Assembly: GCF_013778455.1 (NCBI RefSeq)
Contig: NZ_JACEHE010000026.1
Location: 48,563-112,562 of the forward strand
Origin: Streptomyces himalayensis subsp. himalayensis
GTDB taxonomy: Bacteria > Actinomycetota > Actinomycetes > Streptomycetales > Streptomycetaceae
Direction: 5' to 3'
Length of the DNA stretch: 64,000 nucleotides
The notes beneath the pieces are model-generated. The model was not told the DNA's origin. It saw only the letters and a list, made by a program, of their open reading frames with translations, and did not search any database. Position numbers and translations under genes: made by a program. Positions 1-8,817 of the stretch are shown here, in pieces. Position 1 is the first letter of the stretch, and every line of letters begins with the position of its first letter.

Positions 1-571
1 CCAGGCCCTTCGCCTCCAAGGAACGCAGGGTGCTCATCAGCACCTTGGGTTCGCGGGAGCGGGTGAACTCGCGGCCCAGCGAGCTGCTGGCCACGACATG
101 TCCACAGGCGATCTCGGCCAGAGCCGTGCGCTGCACGGCGTTCAGCCGGTCGTCGGGGGCCGGCGCGGTGGCCCAGCGGCGCCGCCGGGTCTCGGCGGCC
201 AGCGTCACGGCGCAGCTGACGGCGGCTTCCGGGGCCAGCGCGGTCAGCTCGCGAGCGGTCCCCGTACTGAGATCGACCGAGGCACCGGTGAGGAAGGCAA
301 GCTGCTTCAGACGCATCACCGTCTCGGCCAACTCGACGCTCTCATAGAGACGTTCGCCCTGGATCGCCTTGACGGCGGACAGGGTGTCGGTGGCCAGACG
401 CTGCGCGGAGGCAGCGTGCGCATCCGGTTCGGGCGGGTCGCCGGCGCGCAGAAGGAGGTCGAGCCTGTCGTTGTGCTGGGTGTACTGGTCGGCCAGGTGG
501 AGCAGCCGTTCGACGGGCGTGGGCGGTGGCGCCACGTCGAAGAGCAGAGATTCGGCGGGCGGCTCGGTCAT
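1..571 (-). CDS. Hypothetical helical protein with C-terminal winged-helix-like segment, truncated by window edge
   Basis: Reading leftwards from an ATG at 571, the frame stays open for 190 codons to the window edge, so the 3' end is missing. The N-terminal 110 residues are mostly helical and charged. The last visible part (ACGHVVASSSLGREFTRSRE, then a Leu-rich RSLEAKGL helix) looks like the start of a winged helix-turn-helix. The same architecture appears in the frameshifted gene at 35598-36277, so the two may be paralogues. It follows the coupling-protein gene by 80 bp and is probably co-transcribed with it. Function unknown. Confidence 0.6.
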   Translation of the reverse strand, partial: MTEPPAESLLFDVAPPPTPVERLLHLADQYTQHNDRLDLLLRAGDPPEPDAHAASAQRLATDTLSAVKAIQGERLYESVELAETVMRLKQLAFLTGASVDLSTGTARELTALAPEAAVSCAVTLAAETRRRRWATAPAPDDRLNAVQRTALAEIACGHVVASSSLGREFTRSREPKVLMSTLRSLEAKGL

Positions 572-651
572 GAGCGACGCCGCGTGGTCGGGCAGGGGTG
601 AATGGGGCTCGTCTCCCGTCTAGGTGGGTACGGCCGCCGGGCTCGGGGCGC

Positions 652-2436
652 TTAGGCGGCGGGGCCGAAGTCGCTCTGCCTGGGAGCGGCCTTGGCGATG
701 GCACGGGCGGTGATGCCCTTGGAGGCGCGGGCGGAGGCGGCGGAGAGTTCGTCGGCGCCGGGCTCGAGATACCAGGGGCGCAGGTCGAGCATGGCCGCGC
801 GCATGCCGGTGGCGAACGCGAGCGCGGTGCCCTTGGGCAGGGCGCGGATGGCGTCGGCGGCCAGGATGCGTTCCTGCCGCATGGACACCGAGGTGGACTT
901 GCCGGACTCCGAGGTCGAGGTGGACGTCGTCTCGACGTCGTGGTCGCCGATCAGCCGGGACAGCTTGTCGGCGAAGTCCGGATCGTCGATACCCGAGCCG
1001 ATGACCTTGATGGTGGAGGCGGACCACATGGCGTCCATGCCCGCGTCCCCCCACACCTTCTGGCCCTGCCGGTAGGACTGCAGGATGGTGATCGGGATGA
1101 TGCCGCGCGAGCCCAGGTGGGAGTACAGGTCGGGAAGGTCCGAGATCTTGCAGACGTTCGCGGCCTCGTCGAGGATCGCGAGCATCGGCGGGTCCAGGCG
1201 CCCGCCGGCGCGTTCGGCCTGCGCGGTCGCGGCCCGCATCACGCTGTCCGCACACGCGGCGATGAGGGCCGAGGCTCCGCCTCCGCCGTCCTTCGACAAC
1301 AGGTAGAGCGTGTCCGTCGAGGTGACGAACGCGGACGGCTTGAACTCCGGCACGTCCTTCTGCGGCGTCACCCACGCGGCAATCCCGCTGTTGAGCAGCG
1401 CGGCGGCGTACTGGCGGGCGGTTTCGTAGATGCCGTCGCGGGTTTCGGGCGGGCCCTCGACGGTGCCCTTCAACTGCGCGGCGACCGCGGCGAACTTGTG
1501 GTCGCGCAGGATGTCGAGCGGAGTACGGTCGGCGGGGAAGGCCAGCCACGCCATCACGTCGGTGATCGGACGCTCGTCGAGCGCGGCGGCCAGGAAGAGC
1601 TGGGACAGGATGTTGCTGCCGGCCTTGGACCAGAAGTCGCCCTGCTGGCTCGCGTCCACGGAGGCGGCGAGGAAGTGGCCGGCCAGCCGGCCTGCGCCGT
1701 CGAGGGTCTTGGCGTCGGCCAGCGGGTTCCACCACATGGCCCGCTCCGCGTGGGCGATCTGCTGCGGGTCCATCGACCAGGTCCGGCCGACCTCGGCCCG
1801 CGCGTCGAGGGTCGCGGTGTAGGCATCGCCGGCGGCCTTGTTGGAGGTGAGGAGGACCGGGCCGGGGGCGTTGAGGATGGAGGGGATCGCCAGCGAGGTG
1901 GTCTTGCCCGAGCGGGGCGCCATGATCGCGACGGCGACGTCCTCGTACCCCATGCGCACCTCGTGCTTCGTGCCCTGGAGGTTGCCGAGGAGGATGCCGG
2001 TGTCGGCCGCGTCGATGTGCTTGGCGTCCTTCAGACTCGGGCGCAGTGAGCGTGCCTTGGCGGTGATGGCCTTGGACATCAGCGGCTCGATGTCCCGCTG
2101 CTTGGCCATCCCGGCGATGCGCTTCTTGCGCCCGCCGCCTCGGTGCCGCTTGTAGAGCAGGGCGGCGGTGATGCCGAGCGCGACGAGTACGGCGACGGGC
2201 AGGATGCGCGTGCCGAGGAGGAGAGTCGTTGCGCTCAGGTCAGGCCACAGCTGGTCGGGGTGCAGGAGGGCCTGAACGGGCTGGTAGGGGGCCGTTGGGG
2301 AGTTGGTGGCCCAGGCGGTGAGGTTGCCGCCGAGCCAGGCCAGGTTGGACAGGGGGACGGCGATGGCCAGGGCGACGCCCAGGACGCGGAAGGCTATGTC
2401 GTAGCCGTCGGTGGACGTGGAGTTGGGCTGGGGCAA
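652..2436 (-). CDS. VirD4/TraG-type type IV coupling ATPase
   Basis: This 594-residue protein is the probable coupling protein that hands relaxase-DNA and protein substrates to the secretion channel. Two transmembrane helices (about residues 14-38 and 70-94) anchor it, followed by a cytoplasmic ATPase. The Walker A-like loop MAPRSGKTT (172-180) has Met where VirD4 proteins usually have Gly. Walker B is MLAILDEAAN (418-427). Expected length for the family is 500-700 residues. The start is TTG, conserved-looking from the first transmembrane segment. It lies near the distal end of the minus-strand operon starting at about 12.4 kb. Unlike most neighbours it has no arginine-rich C-terminal tail, as expected for machinery rather than cargo. 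Confidence 0.88.
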   Translation of the reverse strand: MPQPNSTSTDGYDIAFRVLGVALAIAVPLSNLAWLGGNLTAWATNSPTAPYQPVQALLHPDQLWPDLSATTLLLGTRILPVAVLVALGITAALLYKRHRGGGRKKRIAGMAKQRDIEPLMSKAITAKARSLRPSLKDAKHIDAADTGILLGNLQGTKHEVRMGYEDVAVAIMAPRSGKTTSLAIPSILNAPGPVLLTSNKAAGDAYTATLDARAEVGRTWSMDPQQIAHAERAMWWNPLADAKTLDGAGRLAGHFLAASVDASQQGDFWSKAGSNILSQLFLAAALDERPITDVMAWLAFPADRTPLDILRDHKFAAVAAQLKGTVEGPPETRDGIYETARQYAAALLNSGIAAWVTPQKDVPEFKPSAFVTSTDTLYLLSKDGGGGASALIAACADSVMRAATAQAERAGGRLDPPMLAILDEAANVCKISDLPDLYSHLGSRGIIPITILQSYRQGQKVWGDAGMDAMWSASTIKVIGSGIDDPDFADKLSRLIGDHDVETTSTSTSESGKSTSVSMRQERILAADAIRALPKGTALAFATGMRAAMLDLRPWYLEPGADELSAASARASKGITARAIAKAAPRQSDFGPAA

Positions 2437-2481
2437 GGGGCTGTTCCAGGGAGCGGGGAGGCGCTGCGCGCGGCAGTCGGT

Positions 2482-3279
2482 TCAGCGGGTGCGGCGCGGC
2501 TGTGACACGGGCGGACGTGCGGGCGTCGCCTCGGGGGCCGGTGGAGTGCGGCGCTGCGTGAGGGCCGTCGTACGGTGCTCCAGCGCGAAGGCGAGGGTCT
2601 CGGCGCTCACGGGGCGCCGGCTGTTGGTGCCGCGTGCGGTGGCCAGGTACGGCAGCCGCTGTGGGGCGCGCATGATCGGGTCGGGGTCGGCAAGGGCGCG
2701 AAAGAGCGCCGACACCAGCGGGGCGGGGGTGCTGCCGTCCAGGTATGCGCGCCAGAGCGTGGGCAGGTGGGGGACGGAGGTTTCGACGTTCCAGCCGACG
2801 GTGCGGCCCTCATGATGAAGTCGCTCGACGCGGGCCAGGCCGTCGGGTGCGGCCAACACCTCGGTCACGGTCCCCTCTTCGTGGTGGCGTGGCACCTGCC
2901 AGCCTGCGGCGCGCAACGGCGCAAAGAGGTCGCCTGACTCCGGCGGTGGGGCACTCGGGTCGGTGAGGGCGTCGGTGACCGCGGCGATGATCTCGACTGG
3001 CGTCTGTGCGTCGAAGGTGATCGACCACGGGCGCTCGTCCGCGACGCGGGCGTGGCGGATGCTCCACCAGGGCTCGCCCGGGTCCGGCGTCGGATCGATC
3101 CGCAGCTGGGCCAGCTGGTCGGGACTGGTCAGGATGACCCGCGGCATCAGCGGGTCATCGGCGCTGCTCCAGCCGCAGGCGCGGTGCAGCGGCACGGTGA
3201 CCCAGGCCGGATCGACGCCGCCGGCCAGATAGCGCGGCGTGACGAATGCCTGCTCGATGGGCTCGGTCACGGGCGTCAC
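2482..3279 (-). CDS. DUF317-family protein
   Basis: 265 residues with two DUF317-type repeats. The first opens with FVTPRYLAGG (near residue 10) and contains PWSITFDAQTPVEIIAAVTD. The second contains GWNVETSVPHLPTLWRAYLD. DUF317 is a Streptomyces-centred family of unknown function. I chose the GTG at 3279 because it overlaps the stop of the upstream gene by 4 bp (GTGA). The longer frame reading back to 3402 lies inside that gene. The C-terminus is a Pro/Ala-rich linker ending QPRRTR, a tail shared with many proteins here. Confidence 0.8.
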   Translation of the reverse strand: MTPVTEPIEQAFVTPRYLAGGVDPAWVTVPLHRACGWSSADDPLMPRVILTSPDQLAQLRIDPTPDPGEPWWSIRHARVADERPWSITFDAQTPVEIIAAVTDALTDPSAPPPESGDLFAPLRAAGWQVPRHHEEGTVTEVLAAPDGLARVERLHHEGRTVGWNVETSVPHLPTLWRAYLDGSTPAPLVSALFRALADPDPIMRAPQRLPYLATARGTNSRRPVSAETLAFALEHRTTALTQRRTPPAPEATPARPPVSQPRRTR

Positions 3280-3866
3280 CGCCGATGCGCGGCAGCAGCC
3301 GTGGGCGCAGGGGGCGCGACGACCGCGGTGGGCGTCGCTGCTCGCGCCTGCCGTTCGGCCAGCGCGTTGACGGCGAAGAGGGCCTGGCCGTGGATCGCCC
3401 ACTGGTCGAGGTAGGACCAGGCTTCCGCGTGGCTCTCGGCGAGCGGTTCGTCGTACTCCTTCGTGCCGGGCCGGGCGCTGGCGGGCAGTGCGTCGCGTAC
3501 GGTGCGCCAGTCGTCCTGGACGGCGTGCAGGCGCCTGGTGGCCTCGCGTAGTTCGTGGACCTGCCAGGCGTAGCGCCGGGTCCGGTCGGAGGGAGTGAGC
3601 TGGGCGAGCTGCTGCTCGGCGACGTGCACGAGTTCGTCGGCGTGGTGGTACACCCGGCCGAACGCGGACAGGGTATCGGCGTCGCGCTGTTGCTGCCGCA
3701 GGCCGTAGGCGTCCTCGTCGTACGGCTGGAAGTCCTCGGGGTCGGAGTGTCGGGCGGAGTAGTGATCCCAGGCGGCCAGGATCTGCCGGCTGTGCCGCAG
3801 GTAGAGCGCCAGCTGGCTCAGATAGAGCCGGTGCGACGGGCTCCCGGGTTCGAGTGAGATGGTCAA
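3276..3866 (-). CDS. Hypothetical helical accessory protein
   Basis: 196 residues from a TTG start, with no recognised domain. The body is rich in Leu, His, Glu and Arg with long predicted helices (for example HADELVHVAEQQLAQL near residue 75). It ends in an Ala/Pro/Thr-rich stretch and AAAAHRR. It overlaps the following DUF317 gene by 4 bp, so the two are probably translationally coupled. Confidence 0.7.
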   Translation of the reverse strand: MTISLEPGSPSHRLYLSQLALYLRHSRQILAAWDHYSARHSDPEDFQPYDEDAYGLRQQQRDADTLSAFGRVYHHADELVHVAEQQLAQLTPSDRTRRYAWQVHELREATRRLHAVQDDWRTVRDALPASARPGTKEYDEPLAESHAEAWSYLDQWAIHGQALFAVNALAERQARAATPTAVVAPPAPTAAAAHRR

Positions 3867-3931
3867 AAAGGGGCCTTAAGACAGGGAAGTTGGGGGATGC
3901 GTGCGGAGCGGCCGGGGCCGCTCCGCACGGG

Positions 3932-4748
3932 TCAGCGGCTGCGGGCCGTAGGCGTGGTCGCCTCGGCGGCCGGCGCCGGTGGCCGGGTGCTGAGGGCGGC
4001 GCTGCGGCGGGCCTTACGAGCGGCGGACCGGCTGGCCTTCAGCCGCGCTTCGTGGGCGGAAGCGAGCTGTTCGCCCTGGGCGCCGCGTTCCACCTGCGCG
4101 ACCAGATGGGAGTGGGGCACGTCGTAGTGGCCGCGGGAGACGGGCTCGGGGTCGACGAGGGCGGTGGCGAAGCCGGCGAGCAGGTGGCGCGGGGTGCGGT
4201 GGTCGAAGTACGCGTGCCACAGCCGTTGGTGGCCGCCGAGGCCGGTGGGCAGCGCTACTTCGGCCTTCCAGCTGAAGTAGTCGCTGGTCAGCGTCGCCGA
4301 CCGCTCCATGGTGGTGATGCCGTCCGGGTGGTGAGCCTTCTCGTTGCCCCGTTCGTCGCGCTCGTACGTCCAGCCCGCTGCCTGCAGCGTCGGCCAGGGG
4401 TCCGGTTCGGCCGCGGGCGGGGAGTGCAGGAGCGCGTCGGTGAATCCGGCGATGATCTCGGCGGGCGTGTTGCCGCCGAAGGACGCGTGCCAGTGCTGCG
4501 ACGAGATCCGCCACCAGGAGCCGTACGTGTCCGGGGTGGGCTCCAGGACGAGGGTGTGCCGGTAGTCGGGGCTGGCCAGGACGACGTGGGGGAAGTCGGG
4601 GTCGCCGAAGTTCCTCCACCCGCCGGCCCGCAGGGCTTGGGTGACGTGGCGCGGGTCTCCTGGCCCGGCGAGGTGGCGGGGCGTGGTGTCGAACCAGATC
4701 CGGGGACCAGGGATCGTCGGCGGCGCTGGCGATGTAGGGGCGGGTCAC
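3932..4748 (-). pseudogene. DUF317-family gene with a frameshift near its 5' end
   Basis: The GTG at 4748 overlaps the upstream stop by 4 bp and gives VTRPYIASAADDPWSP. The conserved DUF317 body (WFDTTPRHLAGPGDPRHV onward) lies in another frame with no start codon of its own. Removing one base from the GGGG run at 4702-4705 joins the two parts cleanly. The rest is intact: GGNTPAEIIAGFTDALL, a second repeat with WHAYFDHRTPRHLLAGFATA, and a tail ending PTARSR. This is either a one-base insertion in the replicon or an assembly error. Confidence 0.65.
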
Positions 4749-5092
4749 GACGCCGACGGGCTGGCGGACGCAGAGGCGCGAGTGTTCAGGCGCTGCACGT
4801 CCCAGTGCAGGACGTGCCAGTCGGTGGCCTCCTGAGCGGCTTCCCGGAGCCCGCTGACGATCAGGTGGATCTCGTCGCTTTCGGCTTTCGCTTCCTGGGT
4901 GATGAGGCGGGCGGCGCTGCGCAGGATGTCGCCGAGCAGGATGGGGACGCCGGTGTCCTCGTCGAGGAGGACGGCGAGCAGGGGCAGCACGTCGACTACG
5001 GATGGATTGGTGTGCAGGCAGTTCTGCACCTGGGCCAGAGTGGCGGTGGCCTGCGCGACGTCATCGGCGCTGGGGGCGGAGGGGCTGGGCAT
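4745..5092 (-). CDS. Small hypothetical protein
   Basis: 115 residues from an ATG at 5092, with no known domain. The core is helical (LAVLLDEDTGVPILLGDILR near residue 43) and resembles the protein at 6773-7162, which has a matching VLDYDTGLLGEVTELV segment. Both sit just before a DUF317 gene, so they are probably paralogues in a repeated gene pair. It ends in a Ser/Ala-rich tail without the terminal arginines. The stop overlaps the next GTG by 4 bp. Confidence 0.65.
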   Translation of the reverse strand: MPSPSAPSADDVAQATATLAQVQNCLHTNPSVVDVLPLLAVLLDEDTGVPILLGDILRSAARLITQEAKAESDEIHLIVSGLREAAQEATDWHVLHWDVQRLNTRASASASPSAS

Positions 5093-5142
5093 CAAGATCC
5101 TTGGGCGAAGGGGAAAGGGGGGGAGGTCGTACGGGCGCCGGG

Positions 5143-5973
5143 TCAGCGGTGTCTCTTGTGGCGAGCCGTTCCGGGTGGGGGCGCCGCAGGTGCGGAAGAA
5201 GACCCGGACGGGCCGGTGCGCTGAGCAGCTTCGAGGCGATGCCGATGCTGCAGGCGGTGTTGTCCCGGTGTGACGGCGCTGCGATGGGAGTCGAGGAAGC
5301 CGAAGGCGAGGCCGGGCGTCTGGCCCTCTGCGCGCAGCAGCGGCTCGGGGGCGGTGAGCGTGTCGACGAACCCGGCGAGCGCGGCGGCAGGCGCGGCTTC
5401 GTCGATGGAGGAGTTCCAGATCCACTGGTGCCGGCCGTCGGAGCGCGGGATCGACACGTGGACGGTCCAGCGCCACACGGGTGTCTCGGCGAGCGAGGCG
5501 ACCCGGGACAGGAGGGCGGTCTCATCCGGGGACAGGGCAGCCCGTTCTCGGCCGTCCGGACTGTGGCCCAGCCCCGACCGGCCGCGAGGCGCCACAGGTC
5601 CGTCTCCGGTAGTGGCGCCGGGTTGTTGAGGGCGTCAGTGAACCCCGCGATCATCTCGACGGGGGTGTTGCCGCCGAACTGGGCGGACCACCCGTGGCCT
5701 TCGGCCGGGTGGATACGCCACCAGGCGCTGTGCGGGTCGAGTTCGGGCTCCAGGGTGAGGTGGAGTCGGTGGTCGGGGCTCTCCAGCAGGACGTGCGGAT
5801 AGCCGGCGACCGAGTGGTTGCTCCAGCCGGACGCGAGCAGGTACTCGGTTACGTGCCGGGGGTCGCCCCCCGCCGGCCAGGTGCCGCGGCGACACTTCGT
5901 CAAGCCATCGGACGGCGTTGACGCGGTGCAGGGTGGGGCCGTTGACGCGGGAGTAGAAGCGTTCGTGGCTCAC
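5143..5973 (-). pseudogene. DUF317-family gene interrupted by two compensating frameshifts
   Basis: The N-terminal part starts at GTG 5973 (VSHERFYSRVNGPTLHRV). The conserved middle (GGDPRHVTEYLLASGW, GGNTPVEMIAGFTDALN) is in a second frame. The C-terminal part (AALSPDETALLSRVASL, WRWTVHVSIPRSDG) returns to the first frame. An extra base in the CCCCCC run at 5866-5871 and a missing base near 5541 explain both switches. The tail ends PPPGTARHKRHR. Two indels of opposite sign in 330 bp suggest either a decaying paralogue or homopolymer assembly errors. Confidence 0.6.
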
Positions 5974-6053
5974 CGCCTCCGTCCGGCTTTGGCGTACGGG
6001 CGGGCCCCGGGCTGGTGGGGGCGCGCCTTGTTGGTGGCGAAGGTGTTGCTGGC

Positions 6054-6776
6054 TCAGGTGGCGGCGCGGGCCGCGGTGATCCGGGCCTGCTGCCACGCGC
6101 TGAGCTGCGAGGGCAGCACGGACACGGAGGTGGTGCGGATCCTCTGCGAGGGCGGCACGTGGCCGAGGGGCCGCATCGCCGGCTGCGGATCGGCGAGCGC
6201 GGTGCTGAACGCCTGCACGAGGTGCATCGGTGTGGTCGGCGTGAACATCGCCTCCCACACCCGGCCGTGTTCATTGCGGGCCCCAGCCCACCAGTGCGCC
6301 TGTCCGGGGCCGGACTGGTGGAAGCGGAGCACGGCGTCGCCGTCCGGGCTACGCGCGGTGAAATGCTGCCCGCGCTCGGTCTCCCAGCCCTGGGCCTCAA
6401 GCGGCGCCCACACGTTGGGGGCATGCGCCGAGCGCGGCCGGGTCAGTGCGTCGGTGAACCCGGCCACGATCTCGACGGGGACCTGCCGGCCGAGTGTGGC
6501 GTGCCACGCCTCCTGCGTCCTGGTCTGCTTCCCGCTGATGGTCCAGCCGCCGGGCTGGGTGTACGGGTCATACCCGATGCGCACGGACTTGTCGGGGCTG
6601 TCGAACACGACCGGGCCGCCGGACTTGGACTTGTCCTTCCACCCGGAGGCGCGCAGGTACTCGGTGACGTGGCGCAGGTCGCCGCCGCCGGCGAGGTGGC
6701 GCGGTTCGACGAGGTAGTGCTGCTGCGCCTGCTGACCTGTGGGGCCCCAGCCGGACCACTGCTTGTTCTTCTTCAC
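6054..6776 (-). CDS. DUF317-family protein with apparent premature stop
   Basis: 240 residues from a GTG at 6776 that overlaps the upstream stop (GTGA). Two DUF317 repeats are visible: YLVEPRHLAGGGDLRHVTEY with VPVEIVAGFTDALTRPRS, then MFTPTTPMHLVQAFSTALAD. The frame stops at TGA 6054, but reading on in frame gives 27 more codons ending KAGRRR and a TGA at 5970, which overlaps the next gene's GTG by 4 bp. That neat junction suggests the original stop was at 5970 and that 6054 is a nonsense change (TGG to TGA would restore it). Confidence 0.75.
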   Translation of the reverse strand: MKKNKQWSGWGPTGQQAQQHYLVEPRHLAGGGDLRHVTEYLRASGWKDKSKSGGPVVFDSPDKSVRIGYDPYTQPGGWTISGKQTRTQEAWHATLGRQVPVEIVAGFTDALTRPRSAHAPNVWAPLEAQGWETERGQHFTARSPDGDAVLRFHQSGPGQAHWWAGARNEHGRVWEAMFTPTTPMHLVQAFSTALADPQPAMRPLGHVPPSQRIRTTSVSVLPSQLSAWQQARITAARAAT

Positions 6777-7162
6777 CGGCGCCGCCTGACGACCATCGCG
6801 GAGGCGACCGGCGCAGCGGTCGGTCTGCTGGACTCGACGGCGGGGGCTGCGACCTTCTGGATGGCGCCGGTGTGTTCGGTGAGGTCGACGCCCACGCTGT
6901 TGAGCTCGTTGGCAGCGCGGCCAAGCGCCAGCCAGACCTCGGGCGGCAGCACGCCGCGCTCGGAGTTGACCTTCGCGAAACGCGAGCCGGTGGAGACGAG
7001 TTCGGTGACCTCGCCGAGGAGTCCGGTGTCGTAGTCCAGGACGTGGGCGAGGATCTGGGCTGCCTCGCGCGGCGGCGCCAGGGCGAGGTGGCGGCGGAGC
7101 TGGCCGAGCTGAGCGGTGATGGCGTCGGCCAGCTGTATGGAGGGGAGGTTCGAGTCGGTCAT
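6773..7162 (-). CDS. Small hypothetical helical protein
   Basis: 129 residues from an ATG at 7162. Residues 10-95 are amphipathic helices (ILAHVLDYDTGLLGEVTELV, LPPEVWLALGRAANELN). The tail is Ala/Pro/Ser-rich and ends AMVVRRRR. It resembles the 4745-5092 protein in sequence and in its position before a DUF317 gene. Function unknown. Confidence 0.65.
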   Translation of the reverse strand: MTDSNLPSIQLADAITAQLGQLRRHLALAPPREAAQILAHVLDYDTGLLGEVTELVSTGSRFAKVNSERGVLPPEVWLALGRAANELNSVGVDLTEHTGAIQKVAAPAVESSRPTAAPVASAMVVRRRR

Positions 7163-7191
7163 GGGCCTCCTGAACAGGCCGGTTCGAGGTG

Positions 7192-7413
7192 CTAGTCGTG
7201 GTGGCGGATGCGGTAGCTGCCGGCGAGGAGGGGCGCGTCGAGGCGGCGGGCTTCGTCGAGGGCCGCTTCGGGGCGTCCGCCCGCCAGCGGGAGGGTGCGC
7301 TCCCGGCTGCCGACGGTGACGGCGCGCAGGTAGCGGTGGAACAGGGCAGCGGCCAGGCGGGGCTTGCGGCTGGCGGTGATCGGCGGGGGCGTGCGGTCGG
7401 GTTCGTGCGGGAC
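7192..7413 (-). CDS. Small conserved-looking ORF without a canonical start codon
   Basis: The frame encodes a compact domain (LAAALFHRYLRAVTVGSRER, then GGRPEAALDEARRLDAPLLA and SYRIRHHD at the stop). A strong ribosome-binding site, AAGGAGG, lies 6 bp before a GTC codon at 7413, but there is no ATG, GTG, TTG or CTG in the right place. Either GTC (a changed GTG) is the start, or a frameshift joins it to the upstream gene. Only 73 residues, function unknown. Confidence 0.4.
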   Translation of the reverse strand, partial: VPHEPDRTPPPITASRKPRLAAALFHRYLRAVTVGSRERTLPLAGGRPEAALDEARRLDAPLLAGSYRIRHHD

Positions 7414-7419
7414 GGTGGG

Positions 7420-7835
7420 CCTCCTTGGTGGTGACGGGCTGGCCCCGGTGAGCCCCGGGGCCGGCGGCGGGCGGGTGGTGTACGGCGCGCCCGAGCCGAG
7501 CGGGGCGCGGGTGGCGGTGGCTGTTGGCGGGCTGCTTGTCCGGCGAGGGCGGCGTGGTAAGCGGTGCCGCCGAAGAACCCGGCGTCGATGTCGACGGTGT
7601 ATCCGGCACGGGCCAGCAGGGGCACGGCCCGGTCGGACATGGACTTCATGGCGATCTCGTCCATCTCGTCGGGGACTTGATGCCAGACGTCGTTCAGGTC
7701 CTTGTGCCGGGCGAGACCGAGATCGTCGAGCAGCGCATGGAGTTGCTCGGGGGCGTCGGCGCGGGTGCCGACGTAGATCGTTCCGTCGCGGTGGTAGAAG
7801 GTGACGTCGGCGTCGTATTCATCGGCGAGGCTCAC
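7420..7835 (-). CDS. Hypothetical protein, 3' end unresolved
   Basis: The GTG at 7835 overlaps the upstream stop (GTGA) and begins VSLADEYDADVTFYHRDG. The first 110 residues look like a real domain: FYHRDGTIYVGTRADAPE, MSDRAVPLLARAGYTVDIDA, FFGGTAYHAALAGQAARQ. The frame has no stop of its own and stays open through the next three genes to 6054. The true stop has probably been lost to a frameshift between about 7560 and 7420, where the sequence becomes Pro/Arg-rich. The phrase LLARAGYTVDIDA matches LLLAGYSVHLDP in the 8149-8817 protein, suggesting one loose family. Confidence 0.5.
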
Positions 7836-8121
7836 AGGCGGCGTGCTCCTGCCGGACGTTCCGCGGCACGCGCTGAGGTCACTGCGGGCGGCGGGGCTGG
7901 GGCCCTGTGATGGAGCCTGGCCGATACGGCGTCCGTATAGGCGACGGGATCCCAGACATCGTCGATGTGGACCACGTATCCGGCCTTGTGCAGCCAGGGC
8001 ACCGCATGGGTGGCGAGCAGCCGCTCGGGGCGCCGGTCGGGGTGTCGGCGTGAACGGTGTCGCTGAGGGGCTTGCGGTAGACCGTGACGTCGGTGCCTTC
8101 GTCGTCGGCACGGTTTCCCAC
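7832..8121 (-). pseudogene. Frameshifted small gene of the same family as its neighbour
   Basis: The GTG at 8121 gives VGNRADDEGTDVTVYRKPLS. The continuation, RRPERLLATHAVPWLHKAGY then VVHIDDVWDPVAYTDAV, is one frame away. Adding one base to the C-run opposite GGGG 8039-8042 restores a single reading frame. Its TGA overlaps the next GTG by 4 bp, which supports the restored frame. The end (RAPAPPPAVTSARAAERP, GARRL) is another Pro/Ala/Arg tail. Confidence 0.55.
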
Positions 8122-8148
8122 GTGCGGTTGCTCCTGTGCGGGTCGGGG

Positions 8149-8817
8149 CTATCGCCGTCGGGCGGACGGCGCGGGCGAGGCGGAGGGCGGCGCGGCGGCC
8201 GGGCCGGAGGGAGCGCGGTGCGCTGGGGTGCGCCGGGCGGCCTGGTCGCGGATCAGCGTGATCCGTCGTGCGTGGTTGGACAGGCTGCTGGTGGTCTCCA
8301 TCAGCTGGTCCGCCGGTTCTTCATCGAGCCCGGCTTCGCGGCGCCGTTCGCCCCATGTCGCCCACGTGGAGATCAAGGACCGCACCAGCTGTGGGAGCAC
8401 CCCTTCCTCCGGTGCGGTGATCTCGGCCAGGAGGACGGCAACGTCGCGGTCGGTCTCGGCGGCGCGGGCGCGGGACTCGAGCCCGTCGAGGTAGCGGCGG
8501 GCGGCCTGCCGGTCGCCGTCTGGGGTGGCCAGGGTGTTCAGAGTGGGGTCGAGGTGCACGCTGTACCCGGCGAGGAGCAGCGCGTGGGCGGCGGCGGTGG
8601 CGCCGTGCCTCTGCTCCTCGACGGGCAGGTGGTGCGGCAGCCGGTGGTATTCGCGAGCGGCACCGGGGGCGGAGTGGAAGCCGCCGACGGTCTGCAGGAT
8701 GCCCGCAGCGCGGGGGTCGCCGCCGATGGCGAGGACCAGCTGGGTGCGCGGATCCCGGGTGATGGTGACGTAGTTGAGATCGTAGAAGACCGGCTCGTCC
8801 TCGTCGCGGGGCGTCAT
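8149..8817 (-). CDS. Hypothetical protein, paralogue of 9599-10297
   Basis: 222 residues from ATG 8817, overlapping the upstream stop (ATGA). The N-terminal half (LAIGGDPRAAGILQTVGGFH, EYHRLPHHLPVEEQRHGATA) is recognisably related to the 9599-10297 protein (LARGGDPEAHSILQRTGFVP, TYHRLPAGLGESEEKRLATR). The second half is helical and ends in a Pro/Ser/Ala linker with PSARRR. Function unknown. The recurring GGDP-ILQ-YHRLP pattern defines a family I cannot name. Confidence 0.7.
   Translation of the reverse strand: MTPRDEDEPVFYDLNYVTITRDPRTQLVLAIGGDPRAAGILQTVGGFHSAPGAAREYHRLPHHLPVEEQRHGATAAAHALLLAGYSVHLDPTLNTLATPDGDRQAARRYLDGLESRARAAETDRDVAVLLAEITAPEEGVLPQLVRSLISTWATWGERRREAGLDEEPADQLMETTSSLSNHARRITLIRDQAARRTPAHRAPSGPAAAPPSASPAPSARRR

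Noticed and set aside
598..2049. Long plus-strand open frame opposite the coupling-protein gene
   Set aside because: It is the reverse-strand shadow of a gene with clear ATPase motifs, has Gly/Arg/Val-rich unstructured text and no ribosome-binding site. Similar shadows opposite the lipoprotein at 20898, the methyltransferase and the 56351 gene were rejected for the same reason.
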